64,000 nt of DNA from Streptomyces sp. SAI-135 (GTDB lineage Bacteria > Actinomycetota > Actinomycetes > Streptomycetales > Streptomycetaceae): NCBI RefSeq assembly GCF_029893805.1, contig NZ_JARXYP010000002.1, forward strand, positions 2,914,001 to 2,978,000, given 5' to 3'. The notes under the pieces are model-generated. The model saw only the letters and a program-made list of their open reading frames with translations. It made no database searches and was not told the origin of the DNA. The position numbers and the translations under genes are program-made. Below, one piece after another: positions 34,315-43,715 of the stretch. Position 1 is the stretch's first letter. Each line of letters begins with the position of its first letter.

Positions 34315-35748
34315 TCACGCGGCGGGGATTTTTCTCGGCAGCCACACCAGCATCAGCACGACCGCCCCGGCCAGCACCCCGGTGCCCGCCCGGAACGCCA
34401 GCGCGTACCCCTCCGTCAGCGCCTCCGGCGAGTCCGCGCCCGCGGTCCGGGCCGCCGCGAGCGTCGACAGGACCGCGAGTCCGAGTGAGCCGCCCATCGT
34501 GCGCGAGGTGTTGACCAGCCCCGACACCAGCCCGGCCTCTCCCGGTGCCGCCCCCGACGTGGCCAGTGAGGCGAGCGGGGTCGAGGCGAGGCCCGCGCCC
34601 AGCATCATCAGGATCCCGGAACCCATGATCGAGGTGACGTAGCCGCCGTCCGGGGTCATCGTCGACTGCCAGCCGTAGCCGGCCAGCGAGACGAGCGTGC
34701 CCAGGGCCGCCACCCGGCGCGCCCCGAGCCCGTGCATGAGGCGGGGCGCGAGCTTGGAGCCGAGCACGATCGCCAGGGAGCTCGGCAGCATGGAGAGGCC
34801 GGCTTGGAGCGGGGTGTACCCGAGGACGTTCTGGGCGTAGAGCGTGATGAAGTACCACGTGCAGAACAGGGCGGCACCGCTGAGGAACATCCCCGCGTTC
34901 GCCGAGGCCACCGCCCGCACCCTGAGCAGTCCCAGCGGCATCAGCGGGGCCGCCGTACGCGCCTCGACGAGCAGGAACCCGCAGATCAGCGCGAGCCCCA
35001 CCGCCAGCGGGGCCAGGGTGGCGGCCGCGGTCCAGCCCTCGGCCTCGGTCTGTGAGATGCCGTACGCCAGCACCGCGAGTCCCCCGGTGACCAGCAGCGC
35101 TCCCGGCAGGTCGAGGCGCCGGCGGGCCCCGCCGCGGCTCTCGGTCAGCCACAGCAGGGAGCCCAGCAGGACCACCGCGCCGACCGGCACGTTGATCAGC
35201 AGCACCCAGCGCCAGGACAGGGTGTCCACGAGGAGTCCGCCGAAGAAGCCGCCGGCCGCTCCGCCGCCCGCTCCGACAGCCGTCCAGGTGGCGATGGCCC
35301 GGGCCCGGGCGGGCCCCTCGGGGACGGCCGACGTGACGATCGTCAGGGTCGCGGGGGCCAGCACCGCCGCGCCGAGGCCCTGCGCGGCGCGGGCGAGCAG
35401 CAGTTCGCCGCCCTGCTGGGCCAGGCCGCCGGCCAGCGAGGCCAGCGTGAACAGCCCGAGGCCGACGAGGAACATCCGCTTGCGGCCGTAGAGGTCACCG
35501 GCCCGGCCGCCGAGGAGCATGAACCCGGCGAAGGCGATGGCGTAGGCGTTCACGACCCACTGGAGGCCGGACTCGCTCATGGCCAGGTCGGCGCGGACGG
35601 ACGGCAGCGCCACGTTGACGACGGACACGTCGAGGACGACCAGGAACTGGCCCGCGCACGCCAGCGCCACCACCAGCCAGGCGGGGGGCGCGGAGCGGAC
35701 ACGGGAGGGTCTGCGGGTGGCGTCAGCGGCTTCGAGCATGACGGTCAT
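34315..35748 (-). CDS. MFS drug exporter, DHA2 (EmrB/QacA) family
   Basis: 477 residues with 14 predicted membrane helices. Conserved motifs: DVSVVNVALPSV in helix 1, GRAGDLYGRKRMF (motif A) and GLGAAVLAPATL (antiporter motif C-like region later, GGAAGGFFGG). A proton-driven multidrug or secondary-metabolite exporter. ATG at 35748; a TTG at 35775 is also in frame. Divergent from a second MFS gene across 138 bp that includes an AT-rich stretch (AATATAAAG). Confidence 0.92.
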   Translation of the reverse strand: MTVMLEAADATRRPSRVRSAPPAWLVVALACAGQFLVVLDVSVVNVALPSVRADLAMSESGLQWVVNAYAIAFAGFMLLGGRAGDLYGRKRMFLVGLGLFTLASLAGGLAQQGGELLLARAAQGLGAAVLAPATLTIVTSAVPEGPARARAIATWTAVGAGGGAAGGFFGGLLVDTLSWRWVLLINVPVGAVVLLGSLLWLTESRGGARRRLDLPGALLVTGGLAVLAYGISQTEAEGWTAAATLAPLAVGLALICGFLLVEARTAAPLMPLGLLRVRAVASANAGMFLSGAALFCTWYFITLYAQNVLGYTPLQAGLSMLPSSLAIVLGSKLAPRLMHGLGARRVAALGTLVSLAGYGWQSTMTPDGGYVTSIMGSGILMMLGAGLASTPLASLATSGAAPGEAGLVSGLVNTSRTMGGSLGLAVLSTLAAARTAGADSPEALTEGYALAFRAGTGVLAGAVVLMLVWLPRKIPAA

Positions 35749-35886
35749 GGTCTCAACCCGCTCCGACTTCCCCAAGAGAATATAAAGAAATCGTTAGTAC
35801 GCCGAAGCATCGGAATAGTTGCCCATGCATACGTAGTTCACCCCACACCTAAGTTTCGATCTTCCAGGCCCGGAGGCCTCCCTCAC

Positions 35887-37620
35887 ATGACGCACACGCC
35901 GACCGACCAGCCCACCCGGAGAGCGTCCGGCGCTGTCGTCCCGGTGCTCGCCTTCGCGGGCATCGTGGTCGCGGTGATGCAGACCCTGCTCGTCCCGGTC
36001 ATCAAGGACCTGCCGCAACTGCTGGACACCGCCCCCAGCAACGCCACCTGGGTCCTGACGTCCACCCTGCTCTCGGGCGCCGTCGCCACCCCGATCATGG
36101 GCCGCCTCGGCGACCTGTACGGCAAGCGCCGCCTGCTGATCCTCAGCCTCGCCGTGATGGTCGTGGGCGCCCTGATCAGCGCGCTCACCAGCGACCTGCT
36201 CACGATGATCGCCGGCCGCACCCTCCAGGGCTTCGCGATGGGCGCGATCCCCCTCGGCATCGGCCTGATGCGCGACATGCTGCCCCGCGAGAAGCTCGGC
36301 TCGGCCATGGCCCTGATGAGCTCCTCCATCGGTGTCGGCGGCGGACTCGCCCTCCCCCTCGCCGCCCTGATCGCCCAGCACGCCGACTGGCACGCCCTCT
36401 TCTACGGCGCGGCCGGCCTCGGCGCCCTCTCGATCGCCCTCACCCTCCTCGTCGTACCGGAGTCCCCGGCCCGCGCCGAGGGCACCTTCGACGTCCTGGG
36501 CGCGCTCGGCCTCTCCACCGGTCTCGTCCTCTTCCTCCTGCCCATCACCAAGGGCAGCGACTGGGGCTGGACCTCGGCCACCACGCTCGGCCTCTTCGCC
36601 GCCTCCGCGGTCGTCCTGGTCCTGTGGGGCGTCATGGAGCTGCGGGTGAAGGCCCCGCTGGTCGACCTGCGCACCACGGCCCGCCCGGCCGTCCTCTTCA
36701 CCAACCTGGCGTCGATCATGGTGGGCGTCTCCTTCTACGTCGTCTCGCTCGTCCTCCCCCAGCTCCTCCAGCTCCCGAAGGCGACGGGCTACGGCCTCGG
36801 CCAGTCGATGGTCGTCGCGGGTCTGCTGGTCGCCCCGCTGGGCCTGACGATGATGTTCACGGCACCGGTGTACGCCCGCCTCTCCGCCAAGTACGGCCCC
36901 AAGTTCACCCTCATCCTCGGCATGCTGATCATCGCCGTCGGCTACGGCGCCGGCCTCGGCCTCATGAGCGCGGCCTGGCAGAGCCTCGTGATCGCGGTCG
37001 TCCTGGGCGCGGGCATCGGCCTCGCGTACTCCTCCCTGCCCGCCCTGATCGTCGGGGCGGTCCCGGCCTCGGAGACGGGCGCGGCGAACGGCCTCAACAC
37101 CCTGATGCGTTCCATCGGTACGTCCGTGTCGAGCGCCGTGATCGGCATGGTGCTGGCGAACACGGCGGACAACGTCGGGGGCGTCGCGATTCCGACGATG
37201 CACGGTTTCCGGGTGTCCTTCCTGATCGCGACCGGCGCGGTGGCCGTCGGACTGCTGATGGCGCTGTTCCTGCCGAAGCCGAACCGTGCGCCGCAGCTGC
37301 GGGCGAGCAGTGAGGAGGAGGCGAACCTGGAGCGCGCCGAGGAGGTCCTGCGCGGGTTCCGGGGCCGCGTCCTGGACGCCTCCGGGGCCCCGGTCGCCCG
37401 CGCCAAGGTGACGCTGATCGACCGGCGGGGCCGGCAGGCGGGCTCGACGCTCTCCGACGACGACGGCACGTACGCCCTCACCGTCCCCGCCCAGGGCGCC
37501 TACGTCCTCGCCGCCCGCGCCACCGGCCACGGCCCCCTGGCCTCCTCGGCGACCCACACGGGCGACGACCGCACGGTCGCCCTGGACCTGGCCCTGCCCG
37601 GCGAGACGGTCACGGCCTGA
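35887..37620 (+). CDS. MFS exporter fused to a carboxypeptidase-regulatory-like domain
   Basis: 577 residues. Residues 15-465 are a 14-helix DHA2 transporter (GRLGDLYGKRRLLIL motif A; GVGGGLALPLAALI). Residues about 490-577 form a soluble CarboxypepD_reg/Kelch-like beta sandwich (VRGRV-like start FRGRVLDASGAPVARAKVTL, then GSTLSDDDGTYALTV), followed by a Thr/Asp-rich tail. This fused Ig-like domain is unusual for an exporter and would be extracytoplasmic or cytoplasmic depending on helix count. ATG at 35887. A strong terminator follows. Confidence 0.92.
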   Translation: MTHTPTDQPTRRASGAVVPVLAFAGIVVAVMQTLLVPVIKDLPQLLDTAPSNATWVLTSTLLSGAVATPIMGRLGDLYGKRRLLILSLAVMVVGALISALTSDLLTMIAGRTLQGFAMGAIPLGIGLMRDMLPREKLGSAMALMSSSIGVGGGLALPLAALIAQHADWHALFYGAAGLGALSIALTLLVVPESPARAEGTFDVLGALGLSTGLVLFLLPITKGSDWGWTSATTLGLFAASAVVLVLWGVMELRVKAPLVDLRTTARPAVLFTNLASIMVGVSFYVVSLVLPQLLQLPKATGYGLGQSMVVAGLLVAPLGLTMMFTAPVYARLSAKYGPKFTLILGMLIIAVGYGAGLGLMSAAWQSLVIAVVLGAGIGLAYSSLPALIVGAVPASETGAANGLNTLMRSIGTSVSSAVIGMVLANTADNVGGVAIPTMHGFRVSFLIATGAVAVGLLMALFLPKPNRAPQLRASSEEEANLERAEEVLRGFRGRVLDASGAPVARAKVTLIDRRGRQAGSTLSDDDGTYALTVPAQGAYVLAARATGHGPLASSATHTGDDRTVALDLALPGETVTA

Positions 37621-37632
37621 ATTTCCCCCACT

Positions 37633-37677
37633 CACACCGCACCCCCGTCCCCGGGTCGAGGACGGGGGTGCGGTGTG
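37633..37677 (+). terminator. 18-bp stem terminator
   Basis: CACACCGCACCCCCGTCC and its exact complement GGACGGGGGTGCGGTGTG flank a 9-nt loop, starting 12 bases after the MFS stop. Confidence 0.8.
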
Positions 37678-37776
37678 TGAGGGGCGCGGTGTGAGTGGGT
37701 GGGACCCAGGGCGTCCCGAAGGGCGTACTGCCCGCCCCTTAGGCTTCCCGTACCGGACGACTGGAAGGAACACCCC

Positions 37777-38427
37777 ATGGCCGCGGCCCCCAAGCCCGAG
37801 ATCCTCGCCGCCTTCGAGGCGGCCAAGGGGTTCATGCCCGTCGGTGAGGGGCTGGCCCTTTACGAGGCCGCTCTGGAGGCCGGGCGGCTCGGGTTGCCGT
37901 TGCTGGAGGTCGGTACGTACTGCGGCCGGTCCGCGATCCTGCTCGGGGACGCGGCCCGCGAGGCCGGCGTGGTCGCGCTGACCGTCGACCACCACCGGGG
38001 CAGCGAGGAGCAGCAGCCGGGGTGGGAGTACCACGACCCGGAGACCGTGGACCCCGAGCTCGGGGTGATGGACACGCTGCCGACCTTCCGCAGGACGCTG
38101 TACCGGGCCGGACTGGAGGAGCACGTGGTCGCCCTCGTCGGGCGGTCCCCGCAGATCGCGAAGGTCTGGGGCTCCCCCCTCGGCCTGGTCTTCGTCGACG
38201 GCGGCCACACCGACGAGCACGCGAACGCCGACTACGAGGGCTGGGTCCCCCACCTGGCCGAGGGCGGCCTGCTCGTCATCCACGACGTGTTCCCGGAGCC
38301 GGAGGACGAGTTCACCGGCCAGGCGCCCTACCGCATCTACCTCCGGGCCCTCGCCTCCGGCGCCTTCACCGAGATCTCCGCGACCGACACGCTGCGGGTG
38401 CTGCGGCGGACGCGGGCCGGGAACTGA
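37777..38427 (+). CDS. Class I SAM-dependent methyltransferase (Methyltransf_24-like)
   Basis: 216 residues. SAM motif I LLEVGTYCGRSAILLG near residue 42 and a conserved LVFVDGGHTDEHANADYEGW block near 140, as in O-methyltransferase/cephalosporin hydroxylase-like families. Substrate unknown. ATG at 37777 with GGAAGGA upstream. Monocistronic by position, between two strong intergenic regions. Confidence 0.9.
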   Translation: MAAAPKPEILAAFEAAKGFMPVGEGLALYEAALEAGRLGLPLLEVGTYCGRSAILLGDAAREAGVVALTVDHHRGSEEQQPGWEYHDPETVDPELGVMDTLPTFRRTLYRAGLEEHVVALVGRSPQIAKVWGSPLGLVFVDGGHTDEHANADYEGWVPHLAEGGLLVIHDVFPEPEDEFTGQAPYRIYLRALASGAFTEISATDTLRVLRRTRAGN

Positions 38428-38611
38428 GAGCGAGGTGCCCGGGTGACGATCGCGGCCGACACGCCCAGGGCTGCCCGGTCCGGCGACGGACGACTCCGCC
38501 CCGTGGACACCGGAGCGATGTGCACGGGCGTCGAACCGTCCGGACCAGGTGTCCGCAGTGACCGGGCTCGGGTCCAGGACTCACTGGTGAGGAACGGTTA
38601 GAGTCGCAGAC

Positions 38612-39508
38612 GTGTCGTACGCAGGCCCTGAATTCGGTTCCCCCCAGCCCCGCCGTCGCCGCCCCCTGACGGTCGCCCTCGCCGTGCTCGTGCCGGGCGC
38701 GCTGCTCGGGTGGCTGGTGTACGAGGGAGTGGGCGGGGCGGCCGACGGCAACGGGACGCCCGCCGCGGCGAGTGCGCGGGCGAGTGCACCGCCGGCCGCC
38801 TCCTCCACCACCGTCGAGGACAAGAAGCCCCTCGCCTCCCTCAAGGGCAAGGTCGTCGTCATCGACCCCGGGCACAACGTCAGCAACTTCCGGCACACGG
38901 CCGAGATCAGCCGCAAGGTCGACATCGGTACGCACCGCAAGGAGTGCGACACCACGGGGACGTCCACCAACTCCGGTTACGCGGAAGCCGAGTTCACCCT
39001 CGACGTCGCCCACCGGCTGCGCACCCTGCTGGAGGGGAAGGGCGCGACGGTGCGACTGACGCAGGACGGCGACCGGCCCTACGGCCCCTGCGTGGACGAG
39101 CGCGCCCGGATCGGCAACAGCGCGCAGGCCGACGCGGTGGTGTCGATCCACGCGGACGGCGCAGGCGCCGGGCAGCGCGGCTACCACGTGATCCTCCCGG
39201 GCCGCGTCCACCAGGGCATCGCCGACACCCGCCCGATCGTCGCCCCCTCCGCCGAACTCGGCGAGCTCGTCGCGCACGACTTCGGCCGCGTGACGGGCAC
39301 CGCCCCCTCCAACTACATCGGCGACGGCACCGGCCTGGACACCCGCACCGACCTGGGCGGCCTCAACCTGTCAAAGGTTCCCAAGGTGTTCATCGAATGC
39401 GGCAACATGCGCGACAGCAAGGACGCGACCCTGCTCACCAGCGGGACCTGGCGCCAGAAGGCCGCGCAAGGAATCTCTGAGGGCATCGTGAGTTTCCTGC
39501 GCGGGTGA
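38612..39508 (+). CDS. N-acetylmuramoyl-L-alanine amidase (Amidase_3)
   Basis: 298 residues. A basic N-terminus, one membrane segment (VALAVLVPGALLGWLVYEGV) and an Ala/Ser-rich linker lead to a zinc amidase: VVIDPGHN (zinc His), YAEAEFTLDVAHRL (zinc Glu), SIHADGA (zinc His), and C-terminal FIECGNMRDSKDA with catalytic Glu. It cleaves the amide between muramic acid and peptide in peptidoglycan, outside the membrane. GTG at 38612. Confidence 0.93.
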   Translation: MSYAGPEFGSPQPRRRRPLTVALAVLVPGALLGWLVYEGVGGAADGNGTPAAASARASAPPAASSTTVEDKKPLASLKGKVVVIDPGHNVSNFRHTAEISRKVDIGTHRKECDTTGTSTNSGYAEAEFTLDVAHRLRTLLEGKGATVRLTQDGDRPYGPCVDERARIGNSAQADAVVSIHADGAGAGQRGYHVILPGRVHQGIADTRPIVAPSAELGELVAHDFGRVTGTAPSNYIGDGTGLDTRTDLGGLNLSKVPKVFIECGNMRDSKDATLLTSGTWRQKAAQGISEGIVSFLRG

Positions 39509-39594
39509 CGGTCCGCGCGTGGATCCCGTCGTACGCTGCGTCCGTTCGGACGATAGGGTCTACCGACGACGAGACGACCTACGAAGGACTTGAA

Positions 39595-40440
39595 GTGAAT
39601 ATCCGCTCCCTCACTCGAGGCGACGGCGTGGTGATCGGTGCAGCGGTGTTGCTGTTCATCGCGTCGTTCCTTGATCTGTACTCGGTCGACGGAGCCCCCG
39701 ACGACGCCGACCTCCCCAGCGCCTGGGCGAGCGGTCCGGTCGTGATGGGGGTTGTGCTCGCGGGCATCATCGGCGCCGCCCTCGTCGTCGTGTCGCGCGG
39801 CATGCAGCTGCCCAAGCCGGCGGGCCTCGACCTCGGCCAGGTCGGCATCGCGTTCACGATCTTCGCCGCCTGGAGCGCGCTCGGGAACGTCTTCGACCCG
39901 CTGAGCGCCGCGGACTACGGCTCCAGTTCGGACACCGTCAGCGCCGGCGTCGGCCTGATCCTCGCTCTCGTCGCCACCGTGGTGATGGCCGGCGCCGCCG
40001 TCGCCACCCCGCTCGTCCCCGCGTTGCAGGCCGGTCTCGTCCCGGCCCCCAAGCCGCCCCAGCCGCAGCCCTACGGCGCCCAGCCGCCCGGTGGTTACGG
40101 CTACCCGGGCGCCCAGCAGCCCGGCCAGCCGGGTCAGCCGGGTCAGCACGGGCAGCAGCCGTACGGCGGTCAGCCGCAGCCGGGCCAGCCCTTCGGCGCT
40201 CAGCCGCAGCCGCAGGCGCAGGCCCCGCAGCCGCCGGCCGCGGAGTTCTCGCCGTTCTGGTTCGCCGTGCCGGTGCCGCGTCCGCTGTTCGCGGAGGACG
40301 GTTCGCCGACGCCGATCGCCGAACTGGCGCCCGGCACCTGGTACTTGGCGGTCGAGCAGCGCGGTCCTGGCCTGGTCGCCCAGACGCAGGACGGCCGCCG
40401 CGGGGTGCTGCAGGACACGAGCGGCATCCAGCGCGGCTGA
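39595..40440 (+). CDS. Four-helix membrane protein with Pro/Gln-rich linker
   Basis: 281 residues. Four hydrophobic segments in the first 145 residues (DUF5336-like layout), then a PQPQPYGAQPPGGYGYP-type linker rich in Gln/Pro/Gly (150-220) and a globular C-terminus (EFSPFWFAVPVPRPLF ... GTWYLAVEQRGPGL). No catalytic motif. GTG at 39595 with GAAGGA upstream. Common in streptomycetes; role unknown. Confidence 0.8.
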   Translation: MNIRSLTRGDGVVIGAAVLLFIASFLDLYSVDGAPDDADLPSAWASGPVVMGVVLAGIIGAALVVVSRGMQLPKPAGLDLGQVGIAFTIFAAWSALGNVFDPLSAADYGSSSDTVSAGVGLILALVATVVMAGAAVATPLVPALQAGLVPAPKPPQPQPYGAQPPGGYGYPGAQQPGQPGQPGQHGQQPYGGQPQPGQPFGAQPQPQAQAPQPPAAEFSPFWFAVPVPRPLFAEDGSPTPIAELAPGTWYLAVEQRGPGLVAQTQDGRRGVLQDTSGIQRG

Positions 40441-40459
40441 GCCCTTCGAGGTCGCAGGA

Positions 40460-40489
40460 CGGCCCCTCGCCCTTCCGGGCGGGGGGCCG
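40460..40489 (+). terminator. 13-bp stem terminator
   Basis: CGGCCCCTCGCCC and GGGCGGGGGGCCG (one G-U pair) with a TTCC tetraloop, then TTG, 19 bases after the stop of the preceding gene. Confidence 0.8.
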
Positions 40490-40543
40490 TTGCCGTACAT
40501 TCGCGAGCGGTCCCGAAGAGCTGACGTACCGTCAGGAGGCGTT

Positions 40544-41554
40544 GTGCGACTCGGCCTTGCGCTCGGTTACTGGGGTCGCGGCCCCTCCCCCGACCAGGTG
40601 CCGCTGGCCCAGGAGGCGGAGCGGCTCGGCTACCACTCGGTGTGGACGGCCGAGTCGTGGGGTTCGGACGTGTTCACCCCGCTCACCTGGATCGCGGCAC
40701 GGACCTCGACGATCAGGCTGGGTACGGCGGTTGCGCAGATGGCCGCCCGGTCACCCACCACGACCGCCATGCACGCCCTCACCCTGGACCATCTCTCCGG
40801 GGGGCGGGTCATGCTCGGTCTCGGTCTGTCGGGTCCGCAGGTCGTCGAGGGCTGGTACGGCCGGCCGTTCCCCAAGTCGCCGCTGACCGCGACCCGGGAG
40901 TACGTCGACGTCGTACGGCAGGTGCTGCGGCGGGCGGCGCCGGTCGAGGTGGACGGCCGCTTCCACCCGTTGCCGTACCGGGGTGCGGACGGCACGGGTC
41001 TGGGCAAGCCGCTGAAGCCGATCACCCATCCGCTGCGCGCCGATCTGCCGATCCTGCTGGGGGCCGAGGGCCCGAGGAACATCGCCCAGACCACCCGGAT
41101 CGCCGACGGCTGGCTGCCGTTGTACTGGTCGCCGAACCGGCCCGAGGTGTACGAGGCCTCGCTCGCCGAAGCGCCGGAGGGCTTTCTCGTCGCACCCATG
41201 GCCCAGGTGCGGGTGTGCGACGACGTGGCCGAGGGGCTGCTGCCGGTCAAGACGATGCTCGGCTTCTACATCGGCGGGATGGGCCACGCGGCCCGCAACT
41301 TCCACGCCGATCTGATGGCCCGTATGGGATACGAGGAACAGGCGCGCAGGATCCAGCGGTTGTTCCTCGAAGGCCGTCGCGAGGAGGCGGTGCTCGCCGT
41401 GCCGGACGCGTTCGCCGACGAGATCTCCCTGGTCGGTCCGCGTGAACGCATCGCCGAGCGGCTTCAGTCGTGGCGCAAGGGGCCGGTGACGGATCTGCTG
41501 GCGCTGGCCCCGGACCGGGAGTCGCTGCGGGTGCTGGCGGAGCTCAACGCGTGA
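40544..41554 (+). CDS. F420-dependent LLM-class oxidoreductase
   Basis: 336 residues. Luciferase-like TIM barrel: RLGLALGYWGRG at the N-terminus, LGYHSVWTAESWGSDVFTPL, IRLGTAVAQM, and HALTLDHLSGGRVMLGLGLSG, the typical F420-binding segment. Similar to F420-dependent methylene-H4MPT reductase-like proteins of actinobacteria. Substrate unknown. GTG at 40544 with AGGAGG just upstream. Confidence 0.93.
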   Translation: MRLGLALGYWGRGPSPDQVPLAQEAERLGYHSVWTAESWGSDVFTPLTWIAARTSTIRLGTAVAQMAARSPTTTAMHALTLDHLSGGRVMLGLGLSGPQVVEGWYGRPFPKSPLTATREYVDVVRQVLRRAAPVEVDGRFHPLPYRGADGTGLGKPLKPITHPLRADLPILLGAEGPRNIAQTTRIADGWLPLYWSPNRPEVYEASLAEAPEGFLVAPMAQVRVCDDVAEGLLPVKTMLGFYIGGMGHAARNFHADLMARMGYEEQARRIQRLFLEGRREEAVLAVPDAFADEISLVGPRERIAERLQSWRKGPVTDLLALAPDRESLRVLAELNA

Positions 41555-41594
41555 CGCCAGGTTTCACCGGAGAAATCGCGGCCATTCGAACACC

Positions 41595-41888
41595 ATGTCC
41601 ACTCATACGCGACGTGGTGCCAACTCAGCCGGGACGGTCATAGCGGTCGTCGCCGACATCATGGCCCTCATCCTGGGCCTGTGGATCCTGATGTACCTGC
41701 TGGACGCCAACCGTGCGAACGACTTCGTGCAGTTCATCCACGACGCCGCTCGCTGGCTCGCCGGCTGGTCCTACGACCTGTTCACGTTCGACGAGGCCTG
41801 GGCCCGAGTAGTGGCCGGCTACGGCCTCGCAGCGGTGGTCTACCTCTTCGTGGGCCACGCGATCGCCAACAGGGCTCACCGTCACTGA
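41595..41888 (+). CDS. Small two-helix membrane protein
   Basis: 97 residues with two hydrophobic segments (VIAVVADIMALILGLWILMY and VAGYGLAAVVYLFVGHAIA) flanking an amphipathic stretch with FIHDAARWLAGWSYDLF. Conserved in streptomycetes as a hypothetical; no known function. No clear ribosome site. Confidence 0.75.
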   Translation: MSTHTRRGANSAGTVIAVVADIMALILGLWILMYLLDANRANDFVQFIHDAARWLAGWSYDLFTFDEAWARVVAGYGLAAVVYLFVGHAIANRAHRH

Positions 41889-41913
41889 CACGCCGACGGA
41901 CGGGGCCGAGCTC

Positions 41914-42984
41914 TCAGACGCAGCAGTCCGGGTCCAGCCCCAGGGGCAGGCGGTCACCGCCGAACACCGCACAGGTGGCCTCGTGGCCACCCAGCGCGGC
42001 GACGGCCAGGAGCAGCGAGCCCGCTGTCCAGGTGGTCAGCTCCTGGGGCCACACCGCCCCGTCCTCGAACACGTAACCGGTCCAGTACAACCCGCTGTCC
42101 GGGTCCCGCAGGTGCTGGATCGACTGGAGGATCTCCAGGGCGCGGTCGGACTCGCCGGTGACCCACAGGGCCAGCGCGAGTTCGGCCGACTCCCCTCCCG
42201 TCACCCACGGGTTGGGCACGACACAGCGCACGCCCAGGCCGGGCACGACGAACCGCTCCCAGCCCTCCTCGATACGGGACTTGGCCTCGACGCCGGTCAA
42301 CGCGCCGCCCAGGACCGGGTAGTACCAGTCCATGGAGTAGCGGTCCTTGTCGAGGAAGCGCTCGGGGTGCCGGCGGATCGCGTGCCGCAGCGCCCCGACC
42401 GCCAACTCCCAGTCGGGCTGCGCCTCTTCACGCTGCTCGGCGATAGCGAGCGCACACCGCAGCGCGTGGTGGATGGAGGAGGACCCGGTGAGCAGTCCGT
42501 CGGTGACGGGCCTGCCGTCGTCCTCCCGCTTCCACCCGATCTGCCCACCCGGCTGCTGGAGCCCCAGCACGAACTCCATCGCGGCGTACACCGTCGGCCA
42601 CATCCGGTCGAGGAAGGTGTCGTCGCCGGTGGACAGGTAGTGGTGCCACACTCCTACGGCTATGTAGGCGACGAAGTTGGTCTCGCGCCCGCGGTCGGTG
42701 ACCTCCGCGAAGTGCCCGTCCTGGTATGCGGCGTACCAGGATCCGTCCTCGTTCTGGTGGCGGGCGAGCCACTCGTAGGCGCGCTCGGCCGCCTCGTGCT
42801 CGCCGGCCGCGTCCAGGGCCATGGCGGCCTCGGTGTGGTCCCACGGGTCGAGGTGGTGCCCGCGGAACCACGGGATCGCCCCGTCCTCCCGCTGCACGGC
42901 CAGGATCCCGGCGACGGTCTCGGCGGCCTGCTCGGCGGTGAGGACCCCGGGCAGGACGAGGTGTTCTGTCCGGGGGGTCGTCAC
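41914..42984 (-). CDS. Alpha/alpha-toroid protein (prenyltransferase/glycoside-hydrolase-like)
   Basis: 356 residues. Repeating helix pairs with motifs such as ILAVQREDGAIPWFRG, YEWLARHQNEDGSWYAAY and PNPWVTGGESAELALALW indicate an (alpha/alpha)6 toroid as in terpene cyclases and GH15-like enzymes. Catalytic residues cannot be named with confidence. The GTG start overlaps the methyltransferase stop (GTGA), and that gene overlaps the glycosyltransferase, so all three act together, perhaps on an extracytoplasmic lipid or glycan. Ends with Cys-Cys. Confidence 0.85.
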   Translation of the reverse strand: MTTPRTEHLVLPGVLTAEQAAETVAGILAVQREDGAIPWFRGHHLDPWDHTEAAMALDAAGEHEAAERAYEWLARHQNEDGSWYAAYQDGHFAEVTDRGRETNFVAYIAVGVWHHYLSTGDDTFLDRMWPTVYAAMEFVLGLQQPGGQIGWKREDDGRPVTDGLLTGSSSIHHALRCALAIAEQREEAQPDWELAVGALRHAIRRHPERFLDKDRYSMDWYYPVLGGALTGVEAKSRIEEGWERFVVPGLGVRCVVPNPWVTGGESAELALALWVTGESDRALEILQSIQHLRDPDSGLYWTGYVFEDGAVWPQELTTWTAGSLLLAVAALGGHEATCAVFGGDRLPLGLDPDCCV

Positions 42985-43715
42985 TTGGCGTCCACCCGGG
43001 GCAGGTGCGGCTTGGTGGCGTAGGCCACGAAACTCTTGCCGATCAGCGGGTTCAGCGCCTGCTCGGCGATCCGGGTGGCCAGCGGTTTCTTCATGATGTC
43101 CCAGACCAGCAGCTTGTGGTACGCCTGCACGGGCAGCGCCTTGTCGTTGTCGACGCCGAACGCGCACTTCAGCCACCAGTACGGGGAGTGCAGGGCGTGC
43201 GCGTGGTGGGTGCCGTAGGGCTTCAGGCCGGCCTCGCGGATCTTGGCGAGCAGTTCGTCCGCCTTGTAGATGCGGATGTGGCCGCCCTCGACCTCGTGGT
43301 AGGCGTCGGACAGGGCCCAGCAGACCTTCTCGGGGCCGTAGCGCGGGACGGTGATCGCGATCCGGCCGCCCGGCTTGAGCACCCGGACCATCTCGGCGAG
43401 GACGCCCTTGTCGTCCGGGATGTGTTCCATGACCTCGGAGATGATCACGACGTCGAAGGACTCGTCGGGGAAGGGGAGGGCCAGCGCGTCGCCCTCCATG
43501 GCCGTCGCGGTGGCGCCCTCGGGGGCCTCCCCGGCCTCCTTCATCGCCGCGAACCACTTGGCGACCTCGCGGATCTCGTCGGCGTTCTGGTCCAGGGCCA
43601 CGACCTGCGCGCCGCGCCGGTAGCACTCGAAGGCGTGCCGGCCGGCCCCGCAGCCGAGGTCCAGGACGCGGTCGCCCGGCGCGAGCGGGAACCTGGAGAA
43701 GTCGACGGTCAGCAC
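42981..43715 (-). CDS. Class I SAM-dependent methyltransferase
   Basis: 244 residues. Motif I VLDLGCGAGRHAFEC at 18-32, motif II acidic VVALDQNADEI, and the Methyltransf_11 block VVIISEVMEHIPDDKGVLAE, then RVLKPGGR. UbiE/sterol-type small-molecule methylase by motif only. GTG at 43715 overlaps the end of the glycosyltransferase gene; its own stop overlaps the next gene. Confidence 0.92.
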   Translation of the reverse strand: MLTVDFSRFPLAPGDRVLDLGCGAGRHAFECYRRGAQVVALDQNADEIREVAKWFAAMKEAGEAPEGATATAMEGDALALPFPDESFDVVIISEVMEHIPDDKGVLAEMVRVLKPGGRIAITVPRYGPEKVCWALSDAYHEVEGGHIRIYKADELLAKIREAGLKPYGTHHAHALHSPYWWLKCAFGVDNDKALPVQAYHKLLVWDIMKKPLATRIAEQALNPLIGKSFVAYATKPHLPRVDAK

